64,000 nucleotides of DNA from Ophiodon elongatus (Eukaryota > Chordata > Actinopteri > Perciformes > Hexagrammidae), in NCBI GenBank assembly GCA_016806645.1, contig JACSYO010002116.1:681501-745500 (forward strand). Direction: 5' to 3'. Shown in pieces: positions 46,101-55,376 of this stretch. Made by a program: the position numbers and the translations under genes. The first letter of the stretch is position 1. Every line of letters begins with the position of its first letter. The notes beneath the pieces were generated by a model. That model was not told the DNA's origin. It saw nothing but the letters and a program-made list of their open reading frames with translations, and made no database searches.

Positions 46101-47400
46101 TGGTAGTTTTCTATCGCATTAGGTGGAACATTGCAGTCAATGGCATTCACTTTGTACTGCAGGTGTGAAACAGCCCTCGACATTGACAGTGAGAATCAAA
46201 CCTGCATGGCCCTCGGTATTAAATAAGGTATAGAAGTTTGTTTGTTTTTTATTTTGGAGTAGTTTGTTTTGGGAGTGTTATGAGTAAAAACATGTAAAGA
46301 ATATTCAAATAGAGATCAACAAATAAATAATGAGATAATTCATGGTACAAGTGAGGGCTTGCTGCTTTTCCTTTCTATCATGTGAAAATGAACTGAATAT
46401 ATCTTGAATTTGGTCAGACAAAACAAGACATTTTTCTCAAAATGTTCTGACATTTTAAATAATAAATTAGTTTTATAGAGAATCTGCATAACAATCAACA
46501 AGGAAATTGTTAGTTGGAACCCTAAATTAATCTTTTATGTAATTTTTCAAGCAACAATTATGTGGTCCCAGGCCTTCAAGTGTCTCTCTATATTGTATCA
46601 TTTTATACTGAACATTTGGGGATTTTAAGTGTTGGTGGGACAAAAAATAGGCATTTTGATGGATATTTAATACACCAAATCATTCAATCGATAATGAAAA
46701 TAATCATTAGTAGCCATCGTGAGAGCTCCAGCACCTCTACAAAATCTAAATCTAAAGCTTTGCTACTGTCAAACCCAAACTATGAGTCATGCTATTTATT
46801 GTGAAGCCTTAACAAAGACAACAGGCTCACTTGAATACTTTGATATGATGTTTGTATGTAATAATAAGGTCCTAACTGTGAATTACATGCAGGTCCACTT
46901 AGATTGCACTGAGCCCTCAGGTCAACCCTCTGGGCTCTTGTAGGAAAACAAACTAAGCCGTTCATCTGGACTCGTGTCAGACTGGTTGCAAAACACATAA
47001 ACTCATATTAACCAAACAGAGCACTTCATTATTATCCAGCAGCGGCAACGATGCAACTCCTTTGGTTGCGCAACGCTGGCTGTGTCGCCAACAGTCGGGC
47101 AGTAGCACGACCGGGCGATATATTTAGAAACCGAGAGGATGCAAGAGAGTCTCCGTTAGCTCACTTCCTTTCAGCAGGAAACCGTGCAGCGCCTTGTTTT
47201 GCGTTTAACTGTGAGGAAGTTCCGATGAGTTATCCGACAGAAATGTTGCAAAGAAACAGAAATATGAGCAAAGTGAAGTTATAGCGGAATGTGTGTGTGT
47301 GTGTGTGTGTGTGTGTGAGACAACAGGGAGGCACGCACATTATGTACACACACTCACCGCTCGCAGGCTGAGACACAGCAGACACAGCGGTCTGACCCAT
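24110..47400 (-). CDS. phactr2: Phactr2, phosphatase and actin regulator 2
   Basis: Cytoplasmic/nuclear adaptor that binds monomeric actin through RPEL motifs and protein phosphatase 1 through its C-terminus. The model is complement(join(24110..24125, 25126..25202, 26163..26300, 26767..26828, 29045..29100, 30150..30306, 30892..31067, 31502..32045, 33405..33650, 34792..34923, 35103..35177, 36073..36258, 47358..47400)). All junctions are GT-AG, all phases agree, and the total is 1,908 nt = 635 aa (human 634). Residues: 49-71 basic segment GKLFKPWKWRKKK; 78-103 N-terminal RPEL (RQTREEL); about 146-409 disordered Ser/Thr/Lys/Pro-rich linker; 444-464 SDSDSDGPILY plus an acidic run; RPEL repeats at about 487 (RPSKREL), 525 (RPSTEEL) and 563 (RPTVAEL); PP1-binding tail ILCF-NEYVEV...DRRADKPWTRLT (574-601), ending RFHRP. 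Paralogue choice rests on ISTRQTREEL, SDSDSDGPILY and linkage to sf3b5. Cys576 replaces the usual Arg. Confidence 0.95.
25126..25202 (-). CDS. phactr2: phactr2 coding exon 12
   Basis: Encodes AAIRKELNEFKSREMEVHED and SKQFT plus two bases of Arg (residues 606-631). Acceptor cccctcag, donor ACCAG|gtactc. This helix is part of the PP1-binding tail. Confidence 0.95.
26163..26300 (-). CDS. phactr2: phactr2 coding exon 11 (third C-terminal RPEL and PP1 motif)
   Basis: 46 codons, phase 0 at both ends (residues 560-605). Contains RPTVAEL, ILCFNEYVEV, DYDRRADKPW and LTPADK. The RVxF-like core is ILCF (574-577), Arg591/592 and Trp597 follow as in the PP1-bound 'RVxF-phi-phi-R-W' string. Donor AAG|gtgcta; the acceptor is ...cacacactag-type, running into a (CA/GT)n tract at 26301-26340. 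Confidence 0.96.
26696..26749. repeat. (GT)n microsatellite
   Basis: About 26 uninterrupted GT dinucleotides, 18 bases from the donor of phactr2 exon 10. Confidence 0.97.
26767..26828 (-). CDS. phactr2: phactr2 coding exon 10
   Basis: 62 bases, residues 539-559: (Q)KNEAEEQEAKQEIKRRLSRK. Acceptor gtgcatgcag, donor AAAG|gtactg. A long GT repeat starts immediately downstream in the intron (26696-26749). Confidence 0.94.
27061..27624 (+). mobile_element. internally deleted Tc1/mariner transposon
   Basis: Antisense to phactr2, in its intron 10. The 3' terminus gtacctaataaagtggccgg...agtgtatat (27594-27624) is a typical teleost Tc1-like inverted repeat; a decayed 5' copy starts near 27061 (atatactgcactcactc). 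The 5' part still reads as transposase N-terminus (DFELGMVV, then helix-turn-helix text around 'ggtttacagagaatggtcc'). At about 27440 the sequence jumps to the 3' end (ggagatttgcatcatc...), so the catalytic DDE core is missing. Several frame breaks; non-autonomous and dead. Confidence 0.88.
29045..29100 (-). CDS. phactr2: phactr2 coding exon 9 (second C-terminal RPEL)
   Basis: 56 bases, residues 520-538: RLSQRPSTEELEQRNILR. Acceptor ctcttcag, donor AGGC|gtaagt. Its first base completes the Arg split from exon 8. Confidence 0.95.
30066..30129. repeat. (GT)n microsatellite
   Basis: About 31 GT dinucleotides just downstream (minus strand) of the donor of phactr2 exon 8. Confidence 0.97.
30150..30306 (-). 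CDS. phactr2: phactr2 coding exon 8 (first C-terminal RPEL)
   Basis: 157 bases, residues 468-520. Contains KIRRRDTLNIKLGNRPSKRE and KNILPRSSETERHEIRQQIG. Acceptor tgctccag, donor GTCAG|gtacac, followed in the intron by a (CA)n tract (plus-strand GT, 30066-30129). Confidence 0.96.
30892..31067 (-). CDS. phactr2: phactr2 coding exon 7 (acidic segment)
   Basis: 176 bases, residues 409-468. Contains SDSDSDGPILYRDEEEDEEE, a Phactr2 signature. The donor ACCA|gtacgg is the only GT that keeps the frame into exon 8; acceptor tttcctgcag. The acidic run is encoded by a GAG/GAA/GAC simple repeat. Confidence 0.93.
31502..32045 (-). CDS. phactr2: phactr2 coding exon 6 (disordered linker)
   Basis: 544 bases, residues 228-409, the largest coding exon. 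Low-complexity, Ser/Thr/Pro/Lys-rich, with an STSTSTSTSTP run coded by a TCCACC hexamer repeat near 31980 and a basic/acidic stretch EEEKKKGETGS near its end. Acceptor tttctcctcag, donor CCGAG|gtaaaa. The linker is poorly conserved in the family; the exon is supported by frame closure on both sides. Confidence 0.9.
32943..33057. repeat. (CA)n microsatellite with interruptions
   Basis: Interrupted then pure CA run of roughly 115 bases in phactr2 intron 5. Confidence 0.97.
33405..33650 (-). CDS. phactr2: phactr2 coding exon 5
   Basis: 246 bases, residues 146-228, Lys/Thr/Ser-rich (for example TKKAAKTTGKAGSSTQAKA). The acceptor is taken as gatctgctcag because it gives phase 1 to match exon 4; the AG at 33613-33614 upstream of GTGCGACCC would break the frame. 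Donor ATTG|gtaagt. Confidence 0.85.
34792..34923 (-). CDS. phactr2: phactr2 coding exon 4
   Basis: 132 bases, residues 102-146: acidic, with ETISSENLNGHATSSV and ETALEEQADSTEDKT. The SENLNGH block resembles the mammalian Phactr2 FENSNGH block. Acceptor tctcctgtag, donor ACGG|gtaact. Confidence 0.88.
35103..35177 (-). CDS. phactr2: phactr2 coding exon 3 (N-terminal RPEL)
   Basis: 75 bases, residues 77-102: MERKISTRQTREELIKKGVL followed by IIDQ. Acceptor gatctttcag, donor CCAAG|gtttgt. This is the isolated N-terminal RPEL motif, where Gln takes the Pro position as in mammalian Phactr2. Confidence 0.95.
36073..36258 (-). CDS. phactr2: phactr2 coding exon 2 (common second exon)
   Basis: 186 bases, residues 15-77. 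Starts (V)DGLEKSSSLAS and ends with the basic segment LGKLFKPWKWRKKKTSDKF, a likely nuclear-import and membrane-binding region. Acceptor gtcttgtag, donor CAAAG|gtagga. Both alternative first exons join it in phase 1. Confidence 0.95.
37068..37108. repeat. (GT)n microsatellite
   Basis: About 20 GT dinucleotides; a GTGTGC variant run lies just before at 36942-36980. Confidence 0.95.
37900..39340 (+). mobile_element. probable LTR-type sequence interrupted by the TIR element
   Basis: Text left of the TIR element (cacttcctgcctttgagcat, cccgcctgtgtgatt) and right of it (ccccgccctctgaatggatc, cacctgtgcgtaatcatcc, tgtatttagtctg ... agtcgtgaca) reads like one continuous teleost LTR. The right end closes with tcgtgaca. 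The left LTR boundary and the target duplication were not located, so this is a tentative reading. Confidence 0.35.
37978..39099. mobile_element. non-autonomous DNA transposon with 25-bp terminal inverted repeats
   Basis: The left end tgggtacatcccaagtctct (37978 on) and the right end, the exact reverse complement over 25 bases (39075-39099), bound 1,122 bp. No long transposase frame lies between. Sub-terminal blocks also mirror loosely (tgcgtctctcc... versus ...gaggagcgagg). A clean target-site duplication was not found. Confidence 0.75.
40222..40520. mobile_element. hAT-like dispersed element fragment
   Basis: The start tagggctgaacaatttagaa and following 'atctcattgcgattatcttgcaatttcgat' resemble the end of a common teleost repeat (tagggctg..caat...attgcgatta). 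The far end is unclear. Confidence 0.45.
40867..40915. repeat. (CA)n/(CACG)n microsatellite
   Basis: Interrupted CACACG/CACGCA tract of about 49 bases. Confidence 0.92.
41636..42645. repeat. 18-bp minisatellite (TTGTCAGCTGTCTGTCTG)n
   Basis: About 1,010 bp of an 18-bp unit with two common forms (TTGTCAGC.. and TTGTCAAC..) and an interspersed TCTCCCTCTGTCTGTCTG variant that recurs every few units, so there is higher-order structure. Because 18 is a multiple of 3 it leaves long open frames on both strands (repeating LSAVCL on plus; RQLTTD on minus); these are artefacts. Most units contain the E-box CAGCTG. Confidence 0.97.
44405..44676 (+). mobile_element. solo LTR with 5-bp target duplication
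   Basis: A 272-bp element starting tgtgacggcccctctg and ending gggctgtgaca, that is TG...CA ends. It is flanked on both sides by gccag (44400-44404 and 44677-44681), a perfect 5-bp target-site duplication. A polyA-type motif (cattaaag) lies inside at about 44492. No internal retroviral-type genes adjoin, so it is a recombined solo LTR, probably of a gypsy-like element (inference). It is in phactr2 intron 1. Confidence 0.85.
44715..45010. repeat. polypurine (GGA/GA)-rich tract
   Basis: About 300 bp with very few pyrimidines on the plus strand, including a (GA)n run at about 44853-44877. No coding value. Confidence 0.85.
47288..47317. repeat. (GT)n microsatellite
   Basis: About 14 GT dinucleotides, roughly 40 bases from the donor of phactr2 first exon A. 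Confidence 0.95.
47358..47400 (-). CDS. phactr2: phactr2 alternative first coding exon A (MGQT N-terminus)
   Basis: ATG at 47398-47400 in a strong context (A at -3, G at +4). Encodes MGQTAVSAVSQPAS plus one base; donor GAGCG|gtgagt. It closely resembles the N-terminus recalled for a mammalian PHACTR2 isoform (MGQTSVST...). An MGQ start could allow N-myristoylation only if the context suits, since position 5-6 is A/V (speculative). It lies at the edge of a CpG-rich promoter. Confidence 0.9.
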
Positions 47401-47454
47401 ATTCAGCTTCTCCGGACCGACACCACCACCTCCACCCCTCCCCTCCTCCTCCTC

Positions 47455-47755
47455 CACCCAGATCAGGGGCTTCTATCGCCGCTTAAATCCCCTCCGCGGC
47501 CGCCGAGTGAGTTCATTTCAAAAAACAAAGTTTCAGACCGGGATGGCTGAGTCGCTGGAAACTTGGTTCGCTGACTGACTGAGTCGCTACTACGTCGTAA
47601 CTTCCCCTCCCTCCTCCCCCTCCTCCCCCTCCTCCTCCCCCTTCTCCTCCTCCTGCGAGCAGCTGAAGAATGCCTCTCATTCCTCGCTGCGGATTAGAGG
47701 CGCTGCTGGGGTGAAAGGGTGAAGAGGTCCGACACCTTCGGCCACTGGTTTACAC
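47455..47755 (-). promoter_or_regulatory. phactr2: CpG-rich promoter of phactr2 first exon A
   Basis: CpG-dense block (gcggccgccgag, gactgagtcgctactacgtcgtaac, cctgcgagcag, ctcgctgcgg) directly upstream of exon A on the minus strand, in otherwise CpG-poor DNA. Purine runs of the GGAGGGGGAGG type (minus strand) offer Sp/KLF- or MAZ-like sites. No TATA box is clear. Confidence 0.6.
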
Positions 47756-48320
47756 AGTGATGGAGGAAGTATTACAATATACAATACAACAATGTACAAA
47801 ATACTCCACTGCAAGTAGAAGTCGTGCATTCAAAATCAAAAGTACAAGTTGGAGGAACCATTCCTCTACTTTATACTTTCACTCTGCAAATGGAGACGTT
47901 GTTCTTTTATTTGACAGATGCTGTTGACGTCATACCAAATCAATGTGATGATGCCATGAAATGAAACCATTTGGCTTGTGACCCCTTACAAAAGCTGATC
48001 TGTGTGGGGCCCTTTGCCAGGTTTCAGATACGTATGAGTGATTTCCCCCTCTAAACTTCTCAGATGGTTTCGTTTAAATATCTGTTTGAGGCCCCAAAGA
48101 AAGGTCAAATCAGCCATTATTTAACAAAAAAGCAAAGAGAGAGAATATTTCAAGTAATGAAAACTATTTTCTTTGTAGCAGAACTTTGTTTTTCTTCTTT
48201 CCTTCTCCCATTAATCATCTCACGACCCCTCAAATGTATATGGTGACCTGTAGGAGGGACTGAATCCTGGGTTGGAAACCACTGGATGAAATTACCTAAC
48301 TATAAAGTGGATAAAGTAGC
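47756..48320. repeat. dispersed teleost repeats abutting the phactr2 promoter
   Basis: tgatggaggaagtatta, aaaatactccactgcaagtagaagtc and cattcaaaatcaaaagtaca (47756-47845) match a common fish repeat (tgatggaagaagtatt...aaaatactcc..tacaagtaaaagtcctgcattcaaaat). The downstream part ends with 'ggttggaaaccactgg' (about 48270), a tail seen in another teleost repeat. Boundaries within the block are unclear. Confidence 0.6.
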
Positions 48321-48493
48321 TTCACTCTAGCAACAAAATGAAAAGGCTGCTTGCACATTGATGTATCAGTATTTCAAATCTAAGATAATGTTATATTAAA
48401 GAAAAGAAAAGGAAGAAAGAAAGAAGAACTTTTTGGTTTCAGTGTTATAGTAGTATCAGTATAGTTCAGTAGTAATAATATATAATAATAATA

Positions 48494-48545
48494 ATACATT
48501 TTATTTGTATAGCGCTTTTCAAGGTACTCAAGCCACTTTACATGG
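48494..48545. repeat. teleost repeat tail ('ttttatttgtatagcgcttttcaa')
   Basis: cattttatttgtatagcgct and caagccactttacat match the conserved 3' tail of a widespread fish retroelement. Confidence 0.7.
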
Positions 48546-48607
48546 TCAAAACAAACAATAGAAGCAACAACAATATCAGTGACAGCTGACATTTTTCAGG
48601 AGAACAA

Positions 48608-48628
48608 TATATATATATATATATATAC
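48608..48628. repeat. (AT)n microsatellite
   Basis: About 10 AT dinucleotides. Confidence 0.9.
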
Positions 48629-48847
48629 GTTTTGCTGATAACTGATAACTGTTGTATTGGTACGTATACATAAGCATTAGTTGCATCATATGCAACCAAT
48701 AAAAGAAACTTTTTTTATTCTCCTGATCCAGTTTTATTTAAGGATACTTTATATTTTATTTATCTTTTCAAATATTTCAATGTGACTTTTTTTGTATTAC
48801 CATGTGATTCTTTGAGGTCATGTCCCAAAGCCTTTTTATGTGTCAAA

Positions 48848-48894
48848 GAAGAAGAAGAAGAAGAAGAAGAAGAAGAAGAAGAAGAAGAAGAAGA
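48848..48894. repeat. (GAA)n microsatellite
   Basis: About 15 GAA triplets. Confidence 0.97.
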
Positions 48895-49366
48895 GAGACA
48901 TGAAGAGAAAATGTATTCGTTTTGGTTTCAGTCCCACTGTGATAACTGTTGCTTCATGGACATGGAAAAGGCTTTAAAGGCTTTAAAATGAAACATTTAA
49001 AGATATCTGTGGGATCAGAATCGACAAACCCAATGTGTCCATGATGAATAAATCAGCTGAGGGTCTGGACAGCGTCTGTGGCTCCAGATGAGGATCAATA
49101 CAGTCCAAGCTTTACAGGGGAGGAGATTTATTTTGAAAAAAGGAGATCACAGTGAACCCTGAATCCAGCTTTGAGTAGCTCAAAGGGGAGCAAAGGCTGA
49201 AATCTGTCGAGGTTGGTGAGCACAGCCTCTAAATCCTTTGATGGTAGAAATAATATCTGTTTAATGTTAGACATTCAAGCTCTCACCACTTCTCACTGAG
49301 GTCTGTGGCAAACCAAGCCAAACACTTCTGCCCCAGAATCTCAATATAGGAGTCAACTAGAGTGTG

Positions 49367-49368
<2 letters not shown>

Positions 49369-49417
<49 letters not shown>

Positions 49418-49525
49418 CGTGCGTGCGTGTGTGTGTGAGGGAAAGGGAGGGAGAGGGAGGGAGAGGGAGAGGGAGAGAGAGAGGGAGACACACACACACA
49501 CAGAGAGAAAGAGAAAGAGAGAGAG
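49369..49525. repeat. compound (GT)n(GA)n microsatellite
   Basis: GT run (49369-49437) with GTGC interruptions, then GGGAGA/GAGA (49438-49488), CACA and GAGA again. Confidence 0.95.
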
Positions 49526-49644
49526 AGCTTTATCTGTCATTACTATCCACAGAGTGTCTGTTGAGGTCTTTCAGAACCCAGCTTGACTAAATTGGACAGT
49601 CAGAGCACAAACACACAAATACACACACACACTTATACACACAC

Positions 49645-50095
49645 GGTTGGATTTTCATAACTTTTGGGGACATTTCATTGACTTGCATTAATTTCCTGAG
49701 GAGTTACCCTAACCATAACGTGGATCGAACCCACCTTAATCTTAACCATAAACCTAACCCTAACCTTAACCCTAACCTAAACCTTAACCTTAACCTTAAC
49801 CCTAACCTTAACCCTAACCTTAACCTTAACCTTAACCCTAACCTTAACCCTAACCTTAACCTTAACCTTAACCCTAACCTTAACCCTAACCTTAACCTTA
49901 ACCTTAACCTTAACCTTAACCTTAACTTAAATAAAGTCATCACACACAAATATAATGATTTACATTAATGGGACTTGCATTTTGTTCTCAAAAGGAAGGC
50001 CAGTCCCCACAATGTGACTGTGTCAGACTTATGTCCCCACAAGATCAGAACACACCCAAATACACACATACACAGACACACAATTTAAGGACAAG
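49645..50095. repeat. dispersed repeat carrying telomere-like hexamer array
   Basis: The flanks 'ttttggggacatttcattga' and 'ggccagtccccacaatgtga...atgtccccaca' are mirrored (tggggac / gtcccca) and belong to a teleost dispersed repeat that I have seen with 'ccctaacc' text. The middle (49740-49931) is a long mixed array of AACCTT and AACCCT hexamers, i.e. TTAGGG-type and TTAAGG units on the minus strand. Confidence 0.7.
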
Positions 50096-52944
50096 ACTGC
50101 CATCTAGTGCTTCAACATAACTCCAATGACTAAAGAGTAACTCGTGTTGATTCTTATTGTAAAACCTTCTCCATGTCTCTGTTGGACACCCCTCCTTTTC
50201 TCCCATAAAGCGTGAGAAGCCACAAACAGAGTTGGTGTGTATATAATCATATAATCACATACAGTAAGAGAGCACATTATTGCTAGGCTGCAAAAGGAAA
50301 AATAAAGCCGGCAGCGAACTCTAAACAAAACCAATTTGGTCATTTCAATGGGGCGATCAAAACGAAGCAGTGCATTTGGCTCCTGCAGCAGTTGTTAAAA
50401 TACTTGCACGGCCTCATCCACCAACACTTGTGCAATACATTCACTTGATTCATCTGCAATCAATAGATTGGCTGCATTTTTTTGCGCACCTCGTGTGTCT
50501 GATTCAAATCTTCTCATCCTGATGTGACTCACAAAGTCCTACATCCGACACTAACATCATTAAATATAAATACCTTGAGTACAGGCTAATGTACTAGAAT
50601 CACGATATCTGACAGCAGTTTGAGAGCCTTTGCAAATGCTTCACGTCCACGTTTGTTTGTATACAATAATCCATATACACATTCACACCTGGGAGCTGCC
50701 ATGATGGCCACAGTCTTACAGGACTGTTGTTAGCAAATAAGATGAAAGTGGATAATTGAGACAGGAAGGAAGTCAGTGACGAGGTGGAGGATGGAAGTAC
50801 TTAGTAAAGTTAACAGTGGAAAGTGACTGCATTAGTATTGACTGGGAGGTAATGTCATTAACGTGACGTATCAGCGACGGATACTAAATGTGTTGGAGGC
50901 TACACACGTGTTAAAATACTGTGGCGTTGAGAATCAGATCACCAGTTCTAACAGGGTGAGGAATTATTTTGTCTTTCATGACATCAAATGGTTAATTAAT
51001 GATTCAGTTGGATGTGATATGCTTTCATTGAGTTTTATGTCAGCTTATGTAATGGTTTCTTTGCATACTGTATAACAGCATATACAATTGTTGTTGATTT
51101 ACAGCCAATTTTCAACACTAATTTACTGTATTCATGTAATATACGGTTTTGTACTGTAGTTGGCAATACATTGTGGGCTGGCCCATTTGAAGCAACAGCA
51201 CAGAGGCCCTAAACAGTATCCTAATACTTTAAATTACAGTACACTACAGTATTTTGGGGAAATTTGCGAATACTGGCATTCGTGAGGGTGCTTTTTCAGA
51301 AATGTCATTTGGAAAGCTGTTTTTCCAGAAGAGGACGCATTTTGGAGGACATATGCTACACATCCACAATAAGTCTTGCTTCTCCTGCATCGATCCAGTT
51401 GTGCATCGACAAATTAGACGGTAATTAAAAACAATATTATTTTCCTCTCAGTATCTTATTCATACAGATAACTTAGAATAACCAAAAATAAGGTTTGATT
51501 TCAAACTGATGCTCAGCAAGCTGTCTAGCTAGCCAGTCTGTGATTTTAAAATGTTACTCATCAATGAGGTTGAGATTTGAATAGCTCAAACATTAATATT
51601 TCTGTGCATTTTAGAGTCACCGTGTTAAATCAAATGCTAACTGTTATCATCTGGGAATTTTCTTCAGATCGGTAGCGGATGTTGCTAGTTAGCTAGCTGA
51701 TAGCCTTTTGCCCCTCGCTGCAGGTCTGGTCTAAGCTTCAAATGCCACGAAAAAAACACTAAACAAACTTGAAGGTGAGAATGGTGAGGGGATCATTTTA
51801 AATAAAAAGGTGGTTTATCTTTGTGAGGGAGAGTATGGACAGCCCTTCAATGTTGCATATAATCAAACGTTGATTTTTTTTTCACTGTTGATTTCATAGC
51901 CGACCAAGGTTAACGTTGCGGTTTAGTTTAAGATTAGAAATGTCAGCGCGAACATTGATACAGGTGGTACAGAAATGCAGCCAGTAATTATACTAGGCTT
52001 CTTCTTGACATATTTTAGCCCAGTTAATATATACCCCTTTAAGACTAGAAAATATATTTTAGCATATTTTTATTGTACGTTTTTTTAATGTTCAAGTCTG
52101 TGTCCTCTTTCACCTGGCTGCAGGTCTGGTCGTTTTCTAGAAACAAATTGCCAAAACATGGAAAAACACTGGCAAGACTCACTTTCGACAACCTATCCTA
52201 AATTTAACCATTCAAGTTCAATGTGAAACTTCAACCATCTCACGAGAGTTGTGGGGTAGACACGACCAGATTTTGTTGTTTTTGTGCATTTTAGATTTAT
52301 CTCTTTTTATTTTCTATCTGTGTTAAATTCAATATTGCTTTCAGTAATGGTAAGGTTTTCTTTAACTTGTTTCTAAATAATGTAGAAAATGACATTCAAC
52401 AAGAATTCCACCATTTCATAGACTCTTATTTTCCATGCACTCAGTATGCCTTGTATTTACTGTATATCCACTTTAAAGTATTGACCTGATGACCAAAAGT
52501 CCATACGTGAACGTGTGAAAGAGAGGTTCAAGAAAGTCAAAGCCTTTCAACAGAAAATCCAAAGATAGAAAGATAACATGTTTGTTCGTATTTGTTCTTT
52601 GAGACCTTCTGGTCACAAACTCACTATTGACCCTTCTGGCACTAGTGCTTCAATCAATCTCTTAATTCCTTTCAATTACTGATCAAACAGAAGTCAGGTA
52701 AAAGCTCCCTCATGATTGAGTTTAGATCAATCTGATGCTTTTACTGTAAATCTGTGCAAGAATACAATGTCCAAAATGGAGATCTCTGGGGAAATACTCA
52801 AAGTCAAGAGGACACTCGCATTAAGTATTGGAAAGTGACACTTTTTAGGAGGCGAGTCCTGTTTGTCCTGACACTAAATAACAGAGATTAACTGAGGAGG
52901 GCTGACCTTTCCATTGACCGGAACAGCAAAAGTAAGGACAGGGG

Positions 52945-52994
52945 AGGAGGAGGAGGAGGAGGAGGAGGAGGAGGAGGAGGAGGAGGAGGAGGAG
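52945..52994. repeat. (GGA)n microsatellite
   Basis: About 16 GGA triplets; G-quadruplex or triplex-prone. Confidence 0.97.
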
Positions 52995-55376
52995 AAAGGA
53001 AAGGAGTCATCAAATATTAAGTAGTAGCCTCAGCGGAACAAGGGGGTAATAATTGTTTAAGTGCTACTTTCTCCCGTCCCCTTGATTTATTCATTAAACT
53101 GAGGTACTGCCAGTCTCATAATATTGGCATAGCCAAAGGATAGGGGATCTACGCACACGTATGTGTGTCATAGTCATTTGTGCCAATTTGCAAAAGTGTC
53201 TTGTGCATTCATGACCGTTCAGTGATTGTCTAAAAAAGAAAGGAGCACTTTCATTACAAGTTGCCTATTGCACGGTTGTACATTTCCTTTACATGCATGT
53301 ATCCAAACAGGTGTAAGTGTGTGAAGTTACACCGTGGAGTAGTTCGCCTTTTCAAGAGTTAGGGACTGGACATCTCTGTACCACAACAGTCTGTACCAAG
53401 CTGTCATAACAGTCAAGTGTGACTCGGCAAGGACCAGGCTCTGGTATACAAGAGAAGAACTACTTCTTTGTTCTTAAATGGCCTCAGTACACAACCAGTG
53501 AAATATCCTCATACAGCAGCACTGTGAAGCTTCATTCGTCCAAATCATACAATACATGTGCTTTTCAAAATGTATCAGACTGTCATTGTTGCGATTGTTA
53601 ATAACCTGTAAAATGCACTGATTCTGCTTCATGTGCTCAGTGTGTGGGGGTTTTATGTCATTTGAGGACATTGTATGTCTTTCTTTATTACTGAAAACAT
53701 CTTACTGTAGTTTCCCACCAAAATCTGCAAGAGAAAATGTGAATTAATGCTTATTTCCATACGTTACTTTTATACAAATAACAAAACAGTTGGTGGCGCT
53801 AATACTTGATTCGGATCTCATTAAACCATTACAGAAGAAGATGGTGCAACGAGATAATGGGATTCAAAGACTTGTTGCTTATTGAGTCATAAATATTGAA
53901 TGTTATCGATAAATACGTAAGATGTGTTAGTTTTCGGGGGCTTAAACTGTGAAACTTTAGGTCTGACATTTTTCCGTTTTATATTACCAAATATGAATCC
54001 CTGACTGATACTCAAATGTGTGCAGGAATTACAATGCTTGTGGCTGCTGATAATAAGCTAAAGTGGTAACTTTATGTTGGACAATTTAGTTCCTGCACCT
54101 GATCCAACTGCTCACAGGGAAAGAAAGCCTGTATGCTGTAGCTAAAACCAATATTCAATCCTTCCTCCTCACAAACACAACTGTGTCCCCTCTCTCCACC
54201 TTTATAACCCTGTACATCCAGATTAAAAACGTGTTTACCTTATATCATTGACTGTACAGTCTTCGGTTGCAACGATACAGTTTAGTGGCTACTGTCATTT
54301 CTCTTCCTCTTCACATATGCCAGCCAGCTCGTCTGAAACCTGATCTCCTGTTTGTTGTATTATGTTTGGCACAACCCATGAGCCGCCATCATTGCTATAA
54401 TGTTGCCTGTATAAATCAATAGTTGACATCCTGCCAGACAGGCAGCCAGAGAGCTGAAGATAAAGCGAGCTCCAGAGAGACAGAGAAAGAGACAGGGACA
54501 GAAAGAGATGGATGAAAGATTGATATTGTAGTGTGGGGTCTTTAATAATAACCGCAGAATAAAGGCCACTGCACAGAGAAAATATAAAAGCAACATCAGA
54601 TCACAGACACTGTGTTTTTATAAATAAGCCTCGGCTGTGCTTTAGAAGGGTGTGACTGGAGGCCACAAGAGGACAGTGAACGGGGAGCGTAAACAAACAG
54701 CAGCCTAAATTCATCAATACAGATTTATCAGTACAGATATACTGGAGTCCCATCGGAAAAACAGCTGTCCTAAGAACGTCAGTTAAGTTTGCCTGGTTGT
54801 GACGTGTGGCTGTTAGTCAGGACATTATGACTCTTATGGAGACTCAACGGGGCTTTTAAAGTGGACCACCACTGGCTGATAATGTTGCTACTTTGGGCAA
54901 CGTGCAGCTAGTTTTTACTGACTGAGGTCTGTGGCCCAAGCGGTCTGGGGCAGCAGGTTTTGACACATTCATCCCATGTTTGCAACTGTGAACAAGAACC
55001 ACCAATGGAAGATTTACCAGCCAAGATAAAATGAAACAACACGCCATTCAGTAAATCAATATATTAACATGAGGATATCTGGGTGAGTCACAGACCTACC
55101 TCTCAAACAAGGAGTCCATGTGCCAAGCTAGAAGTATGTTGTTATACCAGGGAAAGTCTCACATGAAGTTAAATGAGTGTGTGAGAGAGAGAAAAATACT
55201 TTTTTTTTTTTAACTGAAGTTAGGTGTATCCTTCATTTTGTCAAAGAGGGTGAATTCAGTCGCCACTCAGGGAGGTGGTTGTGCAGAGAGTTGAAGAGCT
55301 TCTATTAGACTGTATTCATGACAAAAGTGCCCAGTGTCTCCAGTTAGTGCAGACTGCAATGTGCAATGGTAAATAA

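Larger units (their letters stand above)
36259..47357 (-). other. phactr2: phactr2 intron 1 (isoform A)
   Basis: 11.1 kb without a coding exon. It carries GT microsatellites (36942-36980, 37068-37108), a 1.1 kb TIR element nested in LTR-like sequence (about 37.9-39.3 kb), an hAT-like fragment (40.2 kb), a CA tract (40867-40915), the 1 kb minisatellite (41.6-42.6 kb), a solo LTR (44.4 kb) and a 300-bp purine tract (44.7-45.0 kb). Confidence 0.7.

Noticed and set aside
47051..47284. A 77-codon plus-strand frame near phactr2 first exon A
   Set aside because: CpG-rich promoter-flank DNA; no homology recognised and no splice context. A divergent non-coding transcript is possible but unsupported.
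51717..52190. Two similar stretches (gctgcaggtctggtc ... aaaaacac) about 400 bp apart
   Set aside because: The similarity is short and decays quickly; not enough to claim a duplication.
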